From assembly GCF_000407165.1 (NCBI RefSeq), contig NZ_KE136479.1:569464-633463 (forward strand): a stretch of 64,000 nucleotides of DNA, read 5' to 3'. The notes beneath the pieces were generated by a model. The model ran no database searches, had not been told where the DNA came from, and saw only the letters and a program-made list of their open reading frames with translations. Positions within the stretch are counted from its first letter, which is position 1, and the number at the start of each line of letters is the position of its first letter. Below are positions 37,703 to 49,943 of this stretch, piece after piece. Origin of the DNA: Enterococcus haemoperoxidus ATCC BAA-382 (lineage in GTDB: Bacteria; Bacillota; Bacilli; Lactobacillales; Enterococcaceae). Made by a program: the position numbers and the translations under genes.

Positions 37703-37810
37703 GGCGCTTTTAAGACTGTTAATAGAATTTAACAATGTGAAAGAAGAACGTCAATCCTATTTTTTTAAAGTTCATAGGTCGTTTTAAGTCTTACTTGGAC
37801 GTTTTTAGAC
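37703..37810 (+). promoter_or_regulatory. CggR operator-like direct repeats
   Basis: GGTCGTTTTAAGTC (37777-37790) and GGACGTTTTTAGAC (37797-37810) are direct repeats with a 20-bp period just before cggR. A third, weaker copy GGCGCTTTTAAGAC lies at 37703-37716, directly after the promoter. Location and spacing fit CggR, a tetramer that binds tandem repeats downstream of its promoter and is released by fructose 1,6-bisphosphate. Confidence 0.65.
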
Positions 37811-37827
37811 CAACGAAGGAGCGCATC

Positions 37828-38865
37828 ATGCTAGATGAATTAAAAATGATTGAAGCAGTTGCTCCAGATTTGCTCGATGTAATGCAGGAAAGGTTTCATA
37901 TTCTTCGTAATATTTACTGGATGCAGCCTATTGGACGTAGAAGTCTATCTGATAGTATGGGGATTACAGAACGGGTTTTGAGAACTGAGACCGATTTTCT
38001 GAAAAACTTACAACTGATAGAAACTTCTAAAAGCGGAATGGCATTAACTGAAAAAGGCTTAGAAGTTTATCAAGGATTAGAGTCAGTAATGAATCAATTA
38101 CTTGGTATGCATCAAGTCGAAAAAGAAATCAGCCAATATTTTGGAATCAAGCGTTGTATCGTTGTAGCAGGCAATAGTGACAATCAGGAGAAAGTACTTT
38201 ATGAGTTTGGCGATATTTTGACCGATTCATTGGATTTACTCTTACCTGAGGGTGATAATATTGTTGCCGTTATGGGCGGCACGACAATGGCTTTGACCGC
38301 AGAACATATGGGGACACTAGAAACGGAAAAACGACATAATTTGTTTGTTCCAGCTAGAGGCGGAATCGGTGAAGCAATGACGGTTCAAGCTAATTCAGTA
38401 AGTGCTGTAATGGCAAGTAAAACTGGCGGTCACCATAGAGCATTATATGTACCAGAGCAATTAAGCTTAGAAACATATAACTCGCTGCTACAAGAACCAT
38501 CGATTCAAGAAGTATTGACACTGATCGAACAAAGCAATTGTGTTGTTCATAGTATTGGACGCGCGTTGCATATGGCCGCTCGCCGTAAAATGTCGGATGA
38601 TGAGATGGTCATGTTAAAGCAAAATAATGCTGTAGCAGAATCTTTCGGTTATTTCTTTGATGAAGAGGGCGAAGTCGTATACAAAATCCCTCGAATCGGA
38701 CTTCAGTTAAAAGACGTACAAAAAATTTCGAATGTCGTTGCAATTGCAGGTGGGAAATCTAAAGCCAAAGCAATCCGCGCTTACATGAAAAATGCACCAA
38801 AACAAACGTGGCTCATCACAGATGAAGCTGCTGCAAATGAGATTTTAAAAGGGGTAACCCTTTAA
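37828..38865 (+). CDS. cggR: Central glycolytic genes regulator CggR
   Basis: SorC-family repressor of the gap operon, 345 residues. N-terminal helix-turn-helix ([23 protein letters not shown], about 32-54) and a C-terminal sugar-phosphate-binding domain ([45 protein letters not shown]). The ATG at 37828 follows AAGGAG by 6-7 nt; the longer frame from 37795 runs through the operator repeats. Followed by gap. Confidence 0.93.
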   Translation: MLDELKMIEAVAPDLLDVMQERFHILRNIYWMQPIGRRSLSDSMGITERVLRTETDFLKNLQLIETSKSGMALTEKGLEVYQGLESVMNQLLGMHQVEKEISQYFGIKRCIVVAGNSDNQEKVLYEFGDILTDSLDLLLPEGDNIVAVMGGTTMALTAEHMGTLETEKRHNLFVPARGGIGEAMTVQANSVSAVMASKTGGHHRALYVPEQLSLETYNSLLQEPSIQEVLTLIEQSNCVVHSIGRALHMAARRKMSDDEMVMLKQNNAVAESFGYFFDEEGEVVYKIPRIGLQLKDVQKISNVVAIAGGKSKAKAIRAYMKNAPKQTWLITDEAAANEILKGVTL

Positions 38866-38905
38866 AATAAAAAAATTTTTGATTTTCATAAGGAGGAAAT
38901 CTTTA

Positions 38906-39907
38906 ATGACAGTTAAAGTAGGTATTAATGGATTTGGACGTATCGGACGCTTAGCATTCCGTCGTATCCAAGATGTAGCAGGAATCGAAGTAGTAGCAAT
39001 CAACGATTTAACAGATGCTAAAATGTTGGCTCACTTGTTAAAATATGACACAACTCAAGGACGTTTCAACGGAACTGTTGAAGTTCATGATGGATCTTTC
39101 AACGTTAACGGTAAAGAAGTTAAAGTTCTTGCTAACCGCAACCCAGAAGAATTACCATGGGGCGAATTAGGCGTAGATATCGTTCTTGAATGTACTGGAT
39201 TCTTTACTTCAAAAGAAAAAGCTGAATTACACTTAAAAGCTGGTGCTAAACGTGTTGTTATCTCTGCTCCAGGCGGAAATGACGTACCAACAATCGTTTA
39301 CAACACTAACCACGATATCTTAACAGGTAAAGAAACAGTTATCTCAGGTGCTTCATGTACGACTAACTGTTTAGCTCCTATGGCTAAAGCTTTACAAGAT
39401 AACTTTGGTGTTGTTGAAGGTCTTATGACTACAATCCACGCTTACACAGGTGACCAAATGACTCTTGATGGACCACACCCTGGTGGAGACTTCCGTCGTG
39501 CACGTGCTGCAGCAGAAAACATCGTACCTAACACTACTGGTGCTGCTAAAGCAATCGGTCTAGTTATCCCTGAATTAAATGGTAAATTAGACGGAGCTGC
39601 TCAACGTGTTCCTGTAGCAACTGGTTCATTAACTGAATTAGTAACAGTTCTTGACAAAAACGTAACAGTTGAAGAAGTAAACGAAGTGATGGCTAAAGCA
39701 GCTAACGAATCTTACGGATACAACGAAGATCAAATCGTATCTTCTGATATCGTAGGTATGACTTTCGGTTCATTATTCGATGCTACTCAAACTAAAGTAA
39801 TGACTGTTGGCGACAAACAATTAGTGAAAACTGTTGCTTGGTACGACAACGAAATGTCTTATACTGCACAATTAGTTCGTACTTTAGAGTACTTCGCTAA
39901 CTTATAA
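38906..39907 (+). CDS. gap: Glyceraldehyde-3-phosphate dehydrogenase
   Basis: Glycolytic NAD-dependent enzyme, 333 residues. [15 protein letters not shown] at the N-terminus and catalytic Cys in [13 protein letters not shown]. The codon choice (AAC, TTC, TAC, CGT) differs from neighbours and shows very high expression. ATG at 38906 after AAGGAGG; the frame opens earlier at 38879 but without reason to start there. A terminator follows. Confidence 0.98.
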   Translation: MTVKVGINGFGRIGRLAFRRIQDVAGIEVVAINDLTDAKMLAHLLKYDTTQGRFNGTVEVHDGSFNVNGKEVKVLANRNPEELPWGELGVDIVLECTGFFTSKEKAELHLKAGAKRVVISAPGGNDVPTIVYNTNHDILTGKETVISGASCTTNCLAPMAKALQDNFGVVEGLMTTIHAYTGDQMTLDGPHPGGDFRRARAAAENIVPNTTGAAKAIGLVIPELNGKLDGAAQRVPVATGSLTELVTVLDKNVTVEEVNEVMAKAANESYGYNEDQIVSSDIVGMTFGSLFDATQTKVMTVGDKQLVKTVAWYDNEMSYTAQLVRTLEYFANL

Positions 39908-39954
39908 GATTCGTTCTTATCATTAGTGAAATTTGAACAACTGTGAAATAATAA

Positions 39955-39986
39955 GCGGGGAAGCATCGCGCTTCCTCGCTTTTTTT
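39955..39986 (+). terminator. Terminator inside the operon, after gap
   Basis: GCGGGGAAGC (39955-39964) and GCTTCCTCGC (39970-39979) with seven Ts. It lies 56 bp before pgk, so it should make a separate abundant cggR-gap or gap transcript, with pgk and the rest made by read-through. Confidence 0.85.
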
Positions 39987-40042
39987 ATAAGGTTAAGAAA
40001 ATCATTCTTTTCAAAAATAAAATTAGATAGGAGTAACTTTTA

Positions 40043-41236
40043 ATGGCTAAAAAGACTATCAAAGATGTAGACTTAAAAGACAAAAAAGTTCTTGTACGTG
40101 TTGACTTTAACGTCCCTTTGAAAGATGGCGTGATCACAAACGATAACCGTATCGTTGCAGCACTTCCAACAATCAAATACGTAATCGAAAATGGTGGAAA
40201 AGCAATTTTATTCTCTCATTTAGGTCGTGTGAAAACAGAAGAAGATAAAGCTGGCAAATCATTAAAACCAGTAGCTGAACGTTTAGGCGAATTATTGGGC
40301 AAACCAGTAACTTTCGTTCCTGAAACTCGCGGAACTGAATTAGAAACAGCTGTTAACAACATGAAAGACGGCGACGTTTTAGTGTTTGAAAACACTCGTT
40401 TTGAAGATATCGATGGTAAAAAAGAAAGCGGAAATGATGCTGAATTAGGTAAATATTGGGCTTCTTTAGGCGATGTATTTGTGAATGATGCATTTGGTAC
40501 GGCACACCGTGCGCACGCTTCAAACGTAGGAATCGCTTCAACTGGTATTCCAACAGTTGCTGGATTCTTAATGGAAAAAGAAATCAAATTCGTTGGTGAA
40601 GCAGTAACTGCACCAAAACGTCCGTTTGTTGCGATCTTAGGTGGCGCAAAAGTTTCAGACAAAATCGGTGTGATCGAAAACTTGATTTCTAAAGCAGATA
40701 AAATTCTTATCGGCGGCGGAATGACTTACACATTCTACAAAGCAAAAGGAATCGAAATCGGTAACTCACTTGTTGAAGAAGATAAAGTTGCTTTAGCAAA
40801 AGAATTGATCGAAAAAGCTGGTGACAAACTAGTATTACCAATCGATTCAGTATGTGCTAATGAATTCAGCAATGATGTTGAAACAGTCATCACTGATGGC
40901 GAAGCTGTACCAGAAGGTTACATGGGCTTAGACATTGGACCTAAATCAATTGAATTGTTCACTAAAGAATTAGAAGGTGCAAAAACAGTTGTTTGGAATG
41001 GACCAATGGGCGTATTCGAAATGAGCAACTTTGCTAAAGGGACAATCGGTGTATGTGAAGCAATCGCTAACTTAGCAGACGCAACAACAATCATCGGCGG
41101 CGGCGATTCAGCTGCAGCAGCAATCCAATTAGGCTTTGCTGACAAATTCACTCACATTTCAACAGGTGGGGGCGCAAGCTTAGAATTACTAGAAGGTAAA
41201 GAATTACCAGGATTAGCGGCAATCAACGATAAATAA
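40043..41236 (+). CDS. pgk: Phosphoglycerate kinase
   Basis: Makes ATP and 3-phosphoglycerate from 1,3-bisphosphoglycerate. Length 397 residues. [11 protein letters not shown] at the N-terminus, [14 protein letters not shown], and the ATP-site segment [10 protein letters not shown] in the C-terminal domain. Starts at ATG 40043 after TAGGAG. Confidence 0.98.
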   Translation: MAKKTIKDVDLKDKKVLVRVDFNVPLKDGVITNDNRIVAALPTIKYVIENGGKAILFSHLGRVKTEEDKAGKSLKPVAERLGELLGKPVTFVPETRGTELETAVNNMKDGDVLVFENTRFEDIDGKKESGNDAELGKYWASLGDVFVNDAFGTAHRAHASNVGIASTGIPTVAGFLMEKEIKFVGEAVTAPKRPFVAILGGAKVSDKIGVIENLISKADKILIGGGMTYTFYKAKGIEIGNSLVEEDKVALAKELIEKAGDKLVLPIDSVCANEFSNDVETVITDGEAVPEGYMGLDIGPKSIELFTKELEGAKTVVWNGPMGVFEMSNFAKGTIGVCEAIANLADATTIIGGGDSAAAAIQLGFADKFTHISTGGGASLELLEGKELPGLAAINDK

Positions 41237-41246
41237 AAAAAGTTGA

Positions 41247-41341
41247 ACAAGCAGTTTAGACCTTGAGCGTTAATGGAAAAAAATATAGCGATGTTTTTCA
41301 TCGCGAATTTTAGTCCATTAATGCCGATAGGTCTAGCTTGT
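41247..41341 (+). other. 95-nt structured element between pgk and tpiA
   Basis: Outer arms ACAAGC...TAGACCT (41247-41263) and AGGTCTAGCTTGT (41329-41341), middle arms TTAATGGA (41270-41277) and TCCATTAA (41314-41321), and an inner hairpin GCGATG-TTTTT-CATCGC (41288-41304). No T run follows, so it is not a standard terminator. A second small hairpin GGATTGG...CCAATCC (41348-41366) comes next. Role unknown; mRNA processing or stability is possible. Confidence 0.6.
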
Positions 41342-41359
41342 GAAACTGGATTGGTATAA

Positions 41360-42163
<804 letters not shown>

Positions 42164-42234
42164 TCACGTCTTATAACAATATACGCGATTAATCGAAGTT
42201 TCATTGAATAATCTATGAATTATGCAAAAAATGT

Positions 42235-42263
42235 TTGCATAGCGCGCGTTTATTCACTACAAT
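42235..42263 (+). promoter_or_regulatory. Separate promoter of eno
   Basis: TTGCAT (42235-42240), 17-bp spacer, TACAAT (42258-42263), 59 bp before eno. A small hairpin AAGGG-AATCGAATC-CCCTT lies in the leader (42271-42290). Confidence 0.65.
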
Positions 42264-42291
42264 CATAATTAAGGGAATCGAATCCCCTTAG

Positions 42292-43620
<1,329 letters not shown>

Positions 43621-43690
43621 TTTTTAATTGATCATAAAGCAAAAAGGGACAACTGATTTTTTTCATCTTTTCTCCTTATACTCATACGTA

Positions 43691-43724
43691 AAACACCTCT
43701 TGTTTTAACAAGAGGTGTTTTTTT
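43691..43724 (+). terminator. Terminator after eno
   Basis: AAACACCTCTTGTT (43691-43704) and AACAAGAGGTGTTT (43707-43720), then TTTT. Confidence 0.92.
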
Positions 43725-43786
43725 GTCTCTTTTTTCAGTTATACTGATAGTAATTCAATCGCCATTTTAAAGGAGAGGATAACGAA

Positions 43787-44185
43787 ATGGAAAAGTTTTT
43801 AAGGGTTATATTTATAATCGGTCTTTCAATTACCTTAACGGCCTGTTCCTCCAATAAGAAAGTCGAAAAAGTTGCTAAAAAAGCTGTAGACAAACGATTG
43901 GTACATAAATTAGCAGGTTCTTGGCTAGCAGATAGTTATGATTATGGAAACTATAAAATAGTCTACGAAGAAAATAGGTTGATTTTCAATTCAACCGAAT
44001 TAGAGATTGACTATACAAAAGAGAATAAAGTTTTTACACATAAACAAAAAGATAAAACAGTTCATTACATTTTTGAAGTAAAAGAAGATGAACTGATTGT
44101 TTATCCTAGCTATGAAATTGAGCAAAATAGTGACGAACTAATGGTAGGTGGAGATTTAGCACCAATCCAGCTGAAAAAGACATGA
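43787..44185 (+). CDS. Small lipoprotein of unknown function
   Basis: A 132-residue exported lipoprotein: signal peptide with lipobox LTAC (Cys20), a short Lys-rich linker, and a beta-rich C-terminal part (SWLADSYDYGNYKIVYEENRL). I do not recognise the family beyond a resemblance to small lipocalin-like enterococcal lipoproteins. ATG after AAAGGAGAGG. Seven bases after its stop another frame opens, but the next real start is at 44259. Confidence 0.78.
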   Translation: MEKFLRVIFIIGLSITLTACSSNKKVEKVAKKAVDKRLVHKLAGSWLADSYDYGNYKIVYEENRLIFNSTELEIDYTKENKVFTHKQKDKTVHYIFEVKEDELIVYPSYEIEQNSDELMVGGDLAPIQLKKT

Positions 44186-44258
44186 ACGATATATGAGGAA
44201 TGATTATCAAAAAGAAAAAATCGGTGCTATACTTAAAAGAAAAAGAGGAGGACCTATC

Positions 44259-45644
44259 ATGAATCAATCAGATCTCCAAGCAATTATGAAAAAGCAACGC
44301 ACTTTTTTTAACACAAACCAAACAAAATCGATTTCGTATAGAAAAGAACAACTTGAGCGGCTGCTAGAAAATGTTAAAAAACACGAAGAAGATTTCTATT
44401 GGGCTTTTGAAAAGGATCTTAAAAAACCTAAAGCAGAAGTATACGCTACCGAATTAGGTCTAGTTCTTTCTGCCATTAACGATATGCTCGAAAATCTGGA
44501 TAAATGGACGAAACCTGTAAACAAACCAAGAGCAATTTCATCTTTATTAAACAAAAATACGGTTTTCTTAGAACCTTTCGGAACGGTTTATATTATCGGC
44601 CCTTTTAATTATCCCTTACAATTGACCTTAGTTCCGTTGATCGGTGCTCTCGCTGCGGGCAATTGTGCTATTGTAAAACCATCTTCAAAAACACCGAATG
44701 TAGCAGCAGTGATCGGAGCAGTTCTTGGAGAAACATTTGATGAGGAATATGTCAAAGTGCTATCGCCCAATTCTATTGATAATGCGTCAGTTTTAAAAGA
44801 GCCTATGGATTTCATCTTTTTTACAGGAAGTACTAAAGTCGGGAAAATTGTGATGGAAGCTGCGGCCAAACACTTGACTCCAGTTGTCTTAGAACTTGGA
44901 GGAAAAAGTCCAGCGATCGTAACGGAGCAGGCTGACATAGAAATTGCAGCTGAACGAATCATTTGGAGTAAATTATTGAATACTGGTCAAACATGCATTG
45001 CAACAGATTATGTCTTAGTGGATGAAAAAGTCAAAAACCAATTCATCAAAGCCTTGAAAGAAAAAATCATCGAATTCTACGGTCAATCGATTCAAGAAAA
45101 TCCAGATTATGGTCGTATCGTTCAGGGCTCAGCGATTGATAAGTTTATCCAATTAATCGAGGAAAATCGTCGCTCACTTATTTATGGCGGAGAGTATGAT
45201 CAGAAAACAAGATTTGTTGCGCCAAGTCTATTTGATATTGGCTTGACTCGTGAGAATAGTTTGATGGAAGAAGAATTATTTGGCCCTTTATTGCCAATCT
45301 GCACATATAGTCAATTAAGTGAGGCCATTCAATTTGTTAAAGAAGGGGAGAAACCTTTAGCAGTATATTTATTCTCAGATGATAGAACAAGTCAAAAACA
45401 GATTTTACATGAGCTTTCTTTTGGTGGTGGTGGAATCAATCAAACGATTCTTCATGTAGCCAACGATGATTTACCTTTTGGAGGAGTTGGTGCTTCTGGA
45501 ATGGGGAATTATCACGGGAAATATAGTATTGAAACCTTCTCTCATAAGAAATCGGTTGTTTTTGGTAGAAAAGACTCAATGGCAAAATTGATTTATCCGC
45601 CTTATGATCAGAAGAAATTCGATTGGATCAAACGTTTATTGTAA
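44259..45644 (+). CDS. Aldehyde dehydrogenase
   Basis: NAD(P)-dependent aldehyde dehydrogenase of 461 residues, class-3/YwdH-like. Cofactor and active-site motifs: IIGPFNYPLQLTL, AAGNCAIVKPSSKTP, FFTGSTKVGKIV, catalytic Glu in VLELGGKSPAIV and Cys in NTGQTCIATDYV. C-terminal hydrophobic-type tail is short. The ATG at 44259 follows AAGAGGAGGACC; the upstream frame start at 44193 has no such site. Confidence 0.93.
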   Translation: MNQSDLQAIMKKQRTFFNTNQTKSISYRKEQLERLLENVKKHEEDFYWAFEKDLKKPKAEVYATELGLVLSAINDMLENLDKWTKPVNKPRAISSLLNKNTVFLEPFGTVYIIGPFNYPLQLTLVPLIGALAAGNCAIVKPSSKTPNVAAVIGAVLGETFDEEYVKVLSPNSIDNASVLKEPMDFIFFTGSTKVGKIVMEAAAKHLTPVVLELGGKSPAIVTEQADIEIAAERIIWSKLLNTGQTCIATDYVLVDEKVKNQFIKALKEKIIEFYGQSIQENPDYGRIVQGSAIDKFIQLIEENRRSLIYGGEYDQKTRFVAPSLFDIGLTRENSLMEEELFGPLLPICTYSQLSEAIQFVKEGEKPLAVYLFSDDRTSQKQILHELSFGGGGINQTILHVANDDLPFGGVGASGMGNYHGKYSIETFSHKKSVVFGRKDSMAKLIYPPYDQKKFDWIKRLL

Positions 45645-45653
45645 ATAGAATAG

Positions 45654-45701
45654 AATAAAGCTTAAAGCGCAGATTATCTAAACTTGCGCTTTAAGCTTAT
45701 T
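45654..45701. terminator. Bidirectional terminator
   Basis: AATAAAGCTTAAAGCGCA (45654-45671) and TGCGCTTTAAGCTTATT (45685-45701). It separates the aldehyde dehydrogenase gene from the convergent XRE gene. Confidence 0.85.
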
Positions 45702-46192
45702 TAGTTTGTTTTCTCTGCCTTTATACGGACAATCTCTATGATAAATCTAATCCCCGTTACTAAAAAGACAATTATTCCCGCAAAAAGGAAAAGAAATCCG
45801 ATCGGTAAAAGGTAAAAATTTTCGTGTAAAATGCCTGTTTCATCAATATATTCTACTGAATTCATTTTGATGAAAAAACAGGCAAAACCAAAAAACAGCA
45901 GAAAACTCCCAATCAATGTGGTGATCATATTTAGTTTTGCTCGTCTTGTCTTGCTACCATCCTTGATTAGCTTTTCAGTCATATTATTCACATTACTTCC
46001 TCCTAGAATCAATTCATCAAGCGAAATATGAAAAATACTAGAAATCAGGATCAATAATTCAAGATCGGGAAGATTCCGGTTATTTTCCCAGTTTGAGACC
46101 GCTTGTCGGGTCACATTCAAACGGATCGCAAATTGTTCTTGTGTTAACTGATTTGTTGTTCTTAACTCTTTAATCTTGTCTCCAAATTCCAT
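45701..46192 (-). CDS. XRE-family regulator with two membrane segments
   Basis: Protein of 163 residues with an N-terminal helix-turn-helix (LTQEQFAIRLNVTRQAVSNWE, about 16-36) and two C-terminal membrane helices (LNMITTLIGSFLLFFGFACFF and LLPIGFLFLFAGIIVFLVTG). Membrane-bound XRE regulators of this shape are common in Firmicutes and often sense envelope conditions; here the target is unknown. Divergent from the DUF975 gene. Confidence 0.85.
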   Translation of the reverse strand: MEFGDKIKELRTTNQLTQEQFAIRLNVTRQAVSNWENNRNLPDLELLILISSIFHISLDELILGGSNVNNMTEKLIKDGSKTRRAKLNMITTLIGSFLLFFGFACFFIKMNSVEYIDETGILHENFYLLPIGFLFLFAGIIVFLVTGIRFIIEIVRIKAEKTN

Positions 46193-46535
46193 CGTCTAAA
46201 TTCCTTTCGTTAATGTACCTTAAGCATAAAGAGATATCTTGTTATATTCAAGAAAGCATAGCTTGCAGACTGAATAATATAGAAGGAAAGAGTTGCTTGC
46301 ATCGCCAGTTTAGCTGTGAAAATGCGGTTTTGGTGCTTATTAGATCCAGTCGAAGTAGCAAATTTTTTCGTATAAATAAATTATAGCATCTCTAATTTAT
46401 AATAGGTTGAATAAGGTAATTTAATTAAAAATGGAATAATGTGTACCAAATAAAAAATGGTAAAATGCATATGTTTTCTTTTAAGATGCTTTATTTGTTA
46501 TACTAAAATTAATGAAACGAAAGGAGGAAAATTTT
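46193..46535. other. 343-bp intergenic region without a gene
   Basis: AT-rich. It holds the 5' regions of the two divergent genes. The part 46284-46370 has GAAAGAGTTGCTT near one end and GAAGTAGCAA near the other, similar to segments of the inverted repeats at 33385 and 54815, so it may be a decayed copy of that family. Nothing coding was seen. Confidence 0.35.
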
Positions 46536-47243
46536 ATGAAAACAAGAGCTGAACTAAAAAGTGAAGCGAAAGACGTTTTACGTGGACGTTGGAAAGATAG
46601 TTTGTTGATGTGTTTGGTACCAACATTAGTTTCAATTGCAATAGGACTACTTATATTTTTTCTACTATTATTACCAACCATCACATTCGTTCAAAACAAC
46701 CCTGATTTTGTAAACGGCACTTCAAGCTACGAAGGTAGTTCTGGTGGCGGCGGTGGAGGTTTCTTTGGGAGCATTATAGGTGCGTTGTTTAGTGCTGGTA
46801 TTTCTTGGACATTCCTTGATCTTTTAAGAGGAAAAAAACAAAAAATCACCCCTTTTTCAGATGCATTCCGCGGTTTCGCAGGACCTGTGATTTTAGGTGT
46901 CATTTGTATTAGTCTATTAACACTTGTCTTTGTTACACTTTGGTCACTACTATTGATTATCCCAGGAATCATCAAAGGGTATTCGTATTCACAAGCATAT
47001 TTTGTATATTATGATGGCTATGAAGAAACGGGCGTACGTCCAGGATTTTTAGACTCGATCACTCGCAGTAGAAAGCTTATGAAAGGCTATAAAGGACAAT
47101 TGTTCTTATTAGACCTAAGCTTTATCGGTTGGCATATCCTAGCAATGTTGACATTGGGAATCGGTTATTTATGGTTAACGCCATACATCACTGCAACCAA
47201 AGCAGCATTTTATGAAAACTTACCAAAAACAATAGCAGTTTAA
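46536..47243 (+). CDS. DUF975 family membrane protein
   Basis: Integral membrane protein of 235 residues with about five hydrophobic segments and a glycine-rich loop (SSGGGGGGFFGS). The N-terminal KTRAELKSEAKDVLRGRWKDSLL and the late GYSYSQAYFVYYDGYEE segment are typical of DUF975. Function unknown. The ATG at 46536 follows AAAGGAGG. Followed by a weak hairpin and the lipoprotein promoter. Confidence 0.87.
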   Translation: MKTRAELKSEAKDVLRGRWKDSLLMCLVPTLVSIAIGLLIFFLLLLPTITFVQNNPDFVNGTSSYEGSSGGGGGGFFGSIIGALFSAGISWTFLDLLRGKKQKITPFSDAFRGFAGPVILGVICISLLTLVFVTLWSLLLIIPGIIKGYSYSQAYFVYYDGYEETGVRPGFLDSITRSRKLMKGYKGQLFLLDLSFIGWHILAMLTLGIGYLWLTPYITATKAAFYENLPKTIAV

Positions 47244-47322
47244 ACAAGTGAAAGTATAAGTAAAACTAGTTTTTGGTTTTGCTTATACTTTTTTATTTTG
47301 CCTTAAAAAGGAATGGAGGATT

Positions 47323-47377
47323 GTTTATAATTTGTTTATTTTCTTGTTAGCACCTGTTTATTTGTACCCTTTATACT
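47323..47377 (+). promoter_or_regulatory. Promoter with tandem GTTTAT repeats
   Basis: GTTTAT occurs at 47323, 47334 and 47356, and a variant GTTAGC at 47346, all about 11 bp apart. The -10 TATACT is at 47372-47377, 16 bp from the start of the last repeat, as at 32527-32548. This is the layout of OmpR/PhoB-type activator sites. Confidence 0.6.
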
Positions 47378-47428
47378 AAAGATAAGCAATAAGAAGTTAT
47401 AGCTAATTACAGGAGGGAGCAAGAAATC

Positions 47429-48388
47429 ATGAACAATAAAAAAATCATTGTAGGAGTATCAAGTTTAGTCTTATTATTAGCAGGATGTAGCGTTGGTGCA
47501 CAAGAAACGTTAGGGACAAAAGGAAGCAGTCAACAGCAAACAGAACAAACAAAAAAAGGAAACAACAAAACCAAAGGGGACAAATTAAACCACATTTTAG
47601 GGAAAACGAATTGGCAAGGTACGAAAGTTTATGACAAAGACAACAATGACCTGACTGCTGAAAATGCTAACTTTATTGGTTTAGCTAAATACGATGCTGA
47701 AACAGGACGCTATGAATTTTTCGATGCGCAAACTGGTGAAAGCCGAGGCGATCGTGGTACGTTTTTCATCACAAATGATGGAACTAAAAGAATCTTGATT
47801 TCAGAAACAATGAATTATCAAGCGGTCGTCGGCCTGACTGAACTGACAAATAAAAAATTCACCTACACAAGAAAAGGCAAAGACAAAGCTGGAAATGAAG
47901 TAGATGTATTTGTGGAACATATCCCGTATAATAAAGAGAAGTTAAGTTTTACTGAAGACGAAAAACCTCTGAATACAACGACTGGAAAAATTGACACCAA
48001 AAAAGATGGCGCTAAAATTTTAGGCAAAACATTATGGAATGGGACAAAAGTCTTGGATGAAGCGGGTTCTGATGTTACTGAGAGCAATAAAAATTTTATC
48101 AGCTTAGCGAAATTCGATGCTGATACAAACAAATATGAATTTTTCAATTTAGATACAGGCATTAGTCGTGGTGATTTTGGTTACTTCGATGTTTTGAATC
48201 ATAATAAAATTCGCGCACATGTCTCAATCGGTCAAAATAAATATGGTGCAGCACTTGAACTGACAGAGCTTAACGATAAGAAATTCACCTATAAACGAAT
48301 GGGGAAAGACAAATCTGGCAATGACATTACAGTGTTTGTCGAACATGAACCATATGCTGGGCAATTCAAACCAGCATTTAGTTTTTAA
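47429..48388 (+). CDS. Lipoprotein with two DUF4822 domains
   Basis: Exported lipoprotein of 319 residues, lipobox LLAGC (Cys20), Gln/Lys-rich linker to residue 50. Two tandem copies of one domain follow: copy 1 begins [20 protein letters not shown] and copy 2 [20 protein letters not shown]; each includes KYEFF/RYEFF, a RGD.G.F motif and a closing FVEH.PY. An internal duplication is therefore clear. DUF4822 is a family known in enterococci, function unknown. It lies 79 bp before the histidine kinase gene in the same direction. Confidence 0.88.
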   Translation: MNNKKIIVGVSSLVLLLAGCSVGAQETLGTKGSSQQQTEQTKKGNNKTKGDKLNHILGKTNWQGTKVYDKDNNDLTAENANFIGLAKYDAETGRYEFFDAQTGESRGDRGTFFITNDGTKRILISETMNYQAVVGLTELTNKKFTYTRKGKDKAGNEVDVFVEHIPYNKEKLSFTEDEKPLNTTTGKIDTKKDGAKILGKTLWNGTKVLDEAGSDVTESNKNFISLAKFDADTNKYEFFNLDTGISRGDFGYFDVLNHNKIRAHVSIGQNKYGAALELTELNDKKFTYKRMGKDKSGNDITVFVEHEPYAGQFKPAFSF

Positions 48389-48466
48389 GAAAACATCCAA
48401 TAAAAATGCAGGTGTTTGATTTGATTGCATCAATTGTTTTAGCGTGAATAAGTAAAGGAGAATAAC

Positions 48467-49930
48467 ATGACTATAAAAAAACGTTTCCTTATTTCATATA
48501 TTGGCGGTATTGCGATTGCTTGCGTATCATTAGTTTCAATCATCTGCATTGTTTTTTATGTAACCACAGGAAAAATTCCCAGTCCTGGAACGCTTTATAA
48601 AACATTTACGCAGCAGCGTTCATTAAGCCCAGAAGAAGAACTTGCTTATATCAAATTACGCGGCATAGCCAAATCAGATCCTGATCAGCTACTAACACCA
48701 AGTGGCGAGTTAAAAGATACGATCCAGAAATTTGAAGCTGAGTCATTAGGTGTTGTTGTGCGTAAACAAGAAACGATTGCTTATTATTCGCAAGAGTTAG
48801 TTGAAAAGTCATTGGTCGTTCATTTTCCTAAATTTGATGCGAATAATATAGAAACAAGAGGAACGATCGACAATGCCGGACGCTTGTACCGGTATATGAA
48901 GTTTGATTTTTATTTTAGCGACAAAATACCAGGTAGTTTATTGGTTTTAAAGAAAGAGAATAATTTTCTGGAATTCATGACCAAGTGGGGCGTGTGGGTC
49001 ATTGTCGGGATCGTCCTCATTGCGATTGCAGGCTTACTATTTTTAAATCATTTATTAAAACAAACAATCATTCGTCCGTTGGAAAATTTAGGTGCAGGAA
49101 TGTCTGAAATCAGGAAGGGTCATTTGGAAATCTCGATGACTGATTCTACGAAGGAAACAGCATCGGAAGTGAAACAATTAACAGATGATTTTGAAAAAAT
49201 GCGGGAAGCCTTGATTCATTCAACTGAGGAGCAAGACAAACTTGAAAATAATCGCAAAGAGCTCGTCGCAAGTATTTCACATGACTTAAAAACACCCATC
49301 ACATCGATCATCGGTTATGTGGAAGGGTTGTTAGACGGAGTCGCTGACACACCAGAAAAACAAGCAAAATATTTACAAACGATCCATACAAAAGCCATCT
49401 CATTGAACGAGTTGATCGAAGAATTATTTCTGTATTCAAAATTAGATGCTGCGGCCATTCCTTTTCATTTTGAAAAAATCAATATCAACGAATTCTTACA
49501 GCATATTATTGAGGAATTCCAGTTGCAGGATAATCAGGTTTCACTACGATTATCTAATCATCAAGAAATCGCGTATTATGTCTTAGCTGATCGCATGCAG
49601 TTGAATCGAGTATTTATTAATTTAATTGAAAATAGTTTGAAATTTAGAGCTAAGGACCGTCCGCTTGCAATTCAACTCGACATTTTTGAAACGGAACAAA
49701 GCGTGGCCATTCAACTAGCAGATAATGGTCAAGGGATTTCAAGAGAGCAGTTGCTGTATGTTTTTGACCATTTTTATCGAGGAGAAGAAGCTAGACCAAC
49801 AAATACGGGAGGTAGTGGTTTGGGACTGGCCATCGTCAAACAGATTATTGAGATGCATGAAGGAGAAGTTGAGATTGAAAGCGAACTTCACCAAGGAACA
49901 ACGGTTACGATTTTATTGAAAAAAGCCTGA
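48467..49930 (+). CDS. Sensor histidine kinase
   Basis: Membrane sensor of 487 residues. First membrane helix about 10-32, an extracellular domain of about 140 residues, second helix about 174-197, HAMP domain, then HisKA with the phosphorylated His272 in ASISHDLKTPI. ATPase domain: N box RVFINLIENSLKF, G1 LADNGQGI, G2 GGSGLGLAIV. Signal unknown. Cotranscribed with the response regulator 14 bp downstream and the lipoprotein after it. ATG after AAAGGAGAA. Confidence 0.94.
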   Translation: MTIKKRFLISYIGGIAIACVSLVSIICIVFYVTTGKIPSPGTLYKTFTQQRSLSPEEELAYIKLRGIAKSDPDQLLTPSGELKDTIQKFEAESLGVVVRKQETIAYYSQELVEKSLVVHFPKFDANNIETRGTIDNAGRLYRYMKFDFYFSDKIPGSLLVLKKENNFLEFMTKWGVWVIVGIVLIAIAGLLFLNHLLKQTIIRPLENLGAGMSEIRKGHLEISMTDSTKETASEVKQLTDDFEKMREALIHSTEEQDKLENNRKELVASISHDLKTPITSIIGYVEGLLDGVADTPEKQAKYLQTIHTKAISLNELIEELFLYSKLDAAAIPFHFEKININEFLQHIIEEFQLQDNQVSLRLSNHQEIAYYVLADRMQLNRVFINLIENSLKFRAKDRPLAIQLDIFETEQSVAIQLADNGQGISREQLLYVFDHFYRGEEARPTNTGGSGLGLAIVKQIIEMHEGEVEIESELHQGTTVTILLKKA

Positions 49931-49943
49931 GGAGGACAGCCAA

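Noticed and set aside
40216-40662. 148-codon antisense ORF in pgk
   Set aside because: Shadow of a gene with strong codon bias; nothing supports translation.
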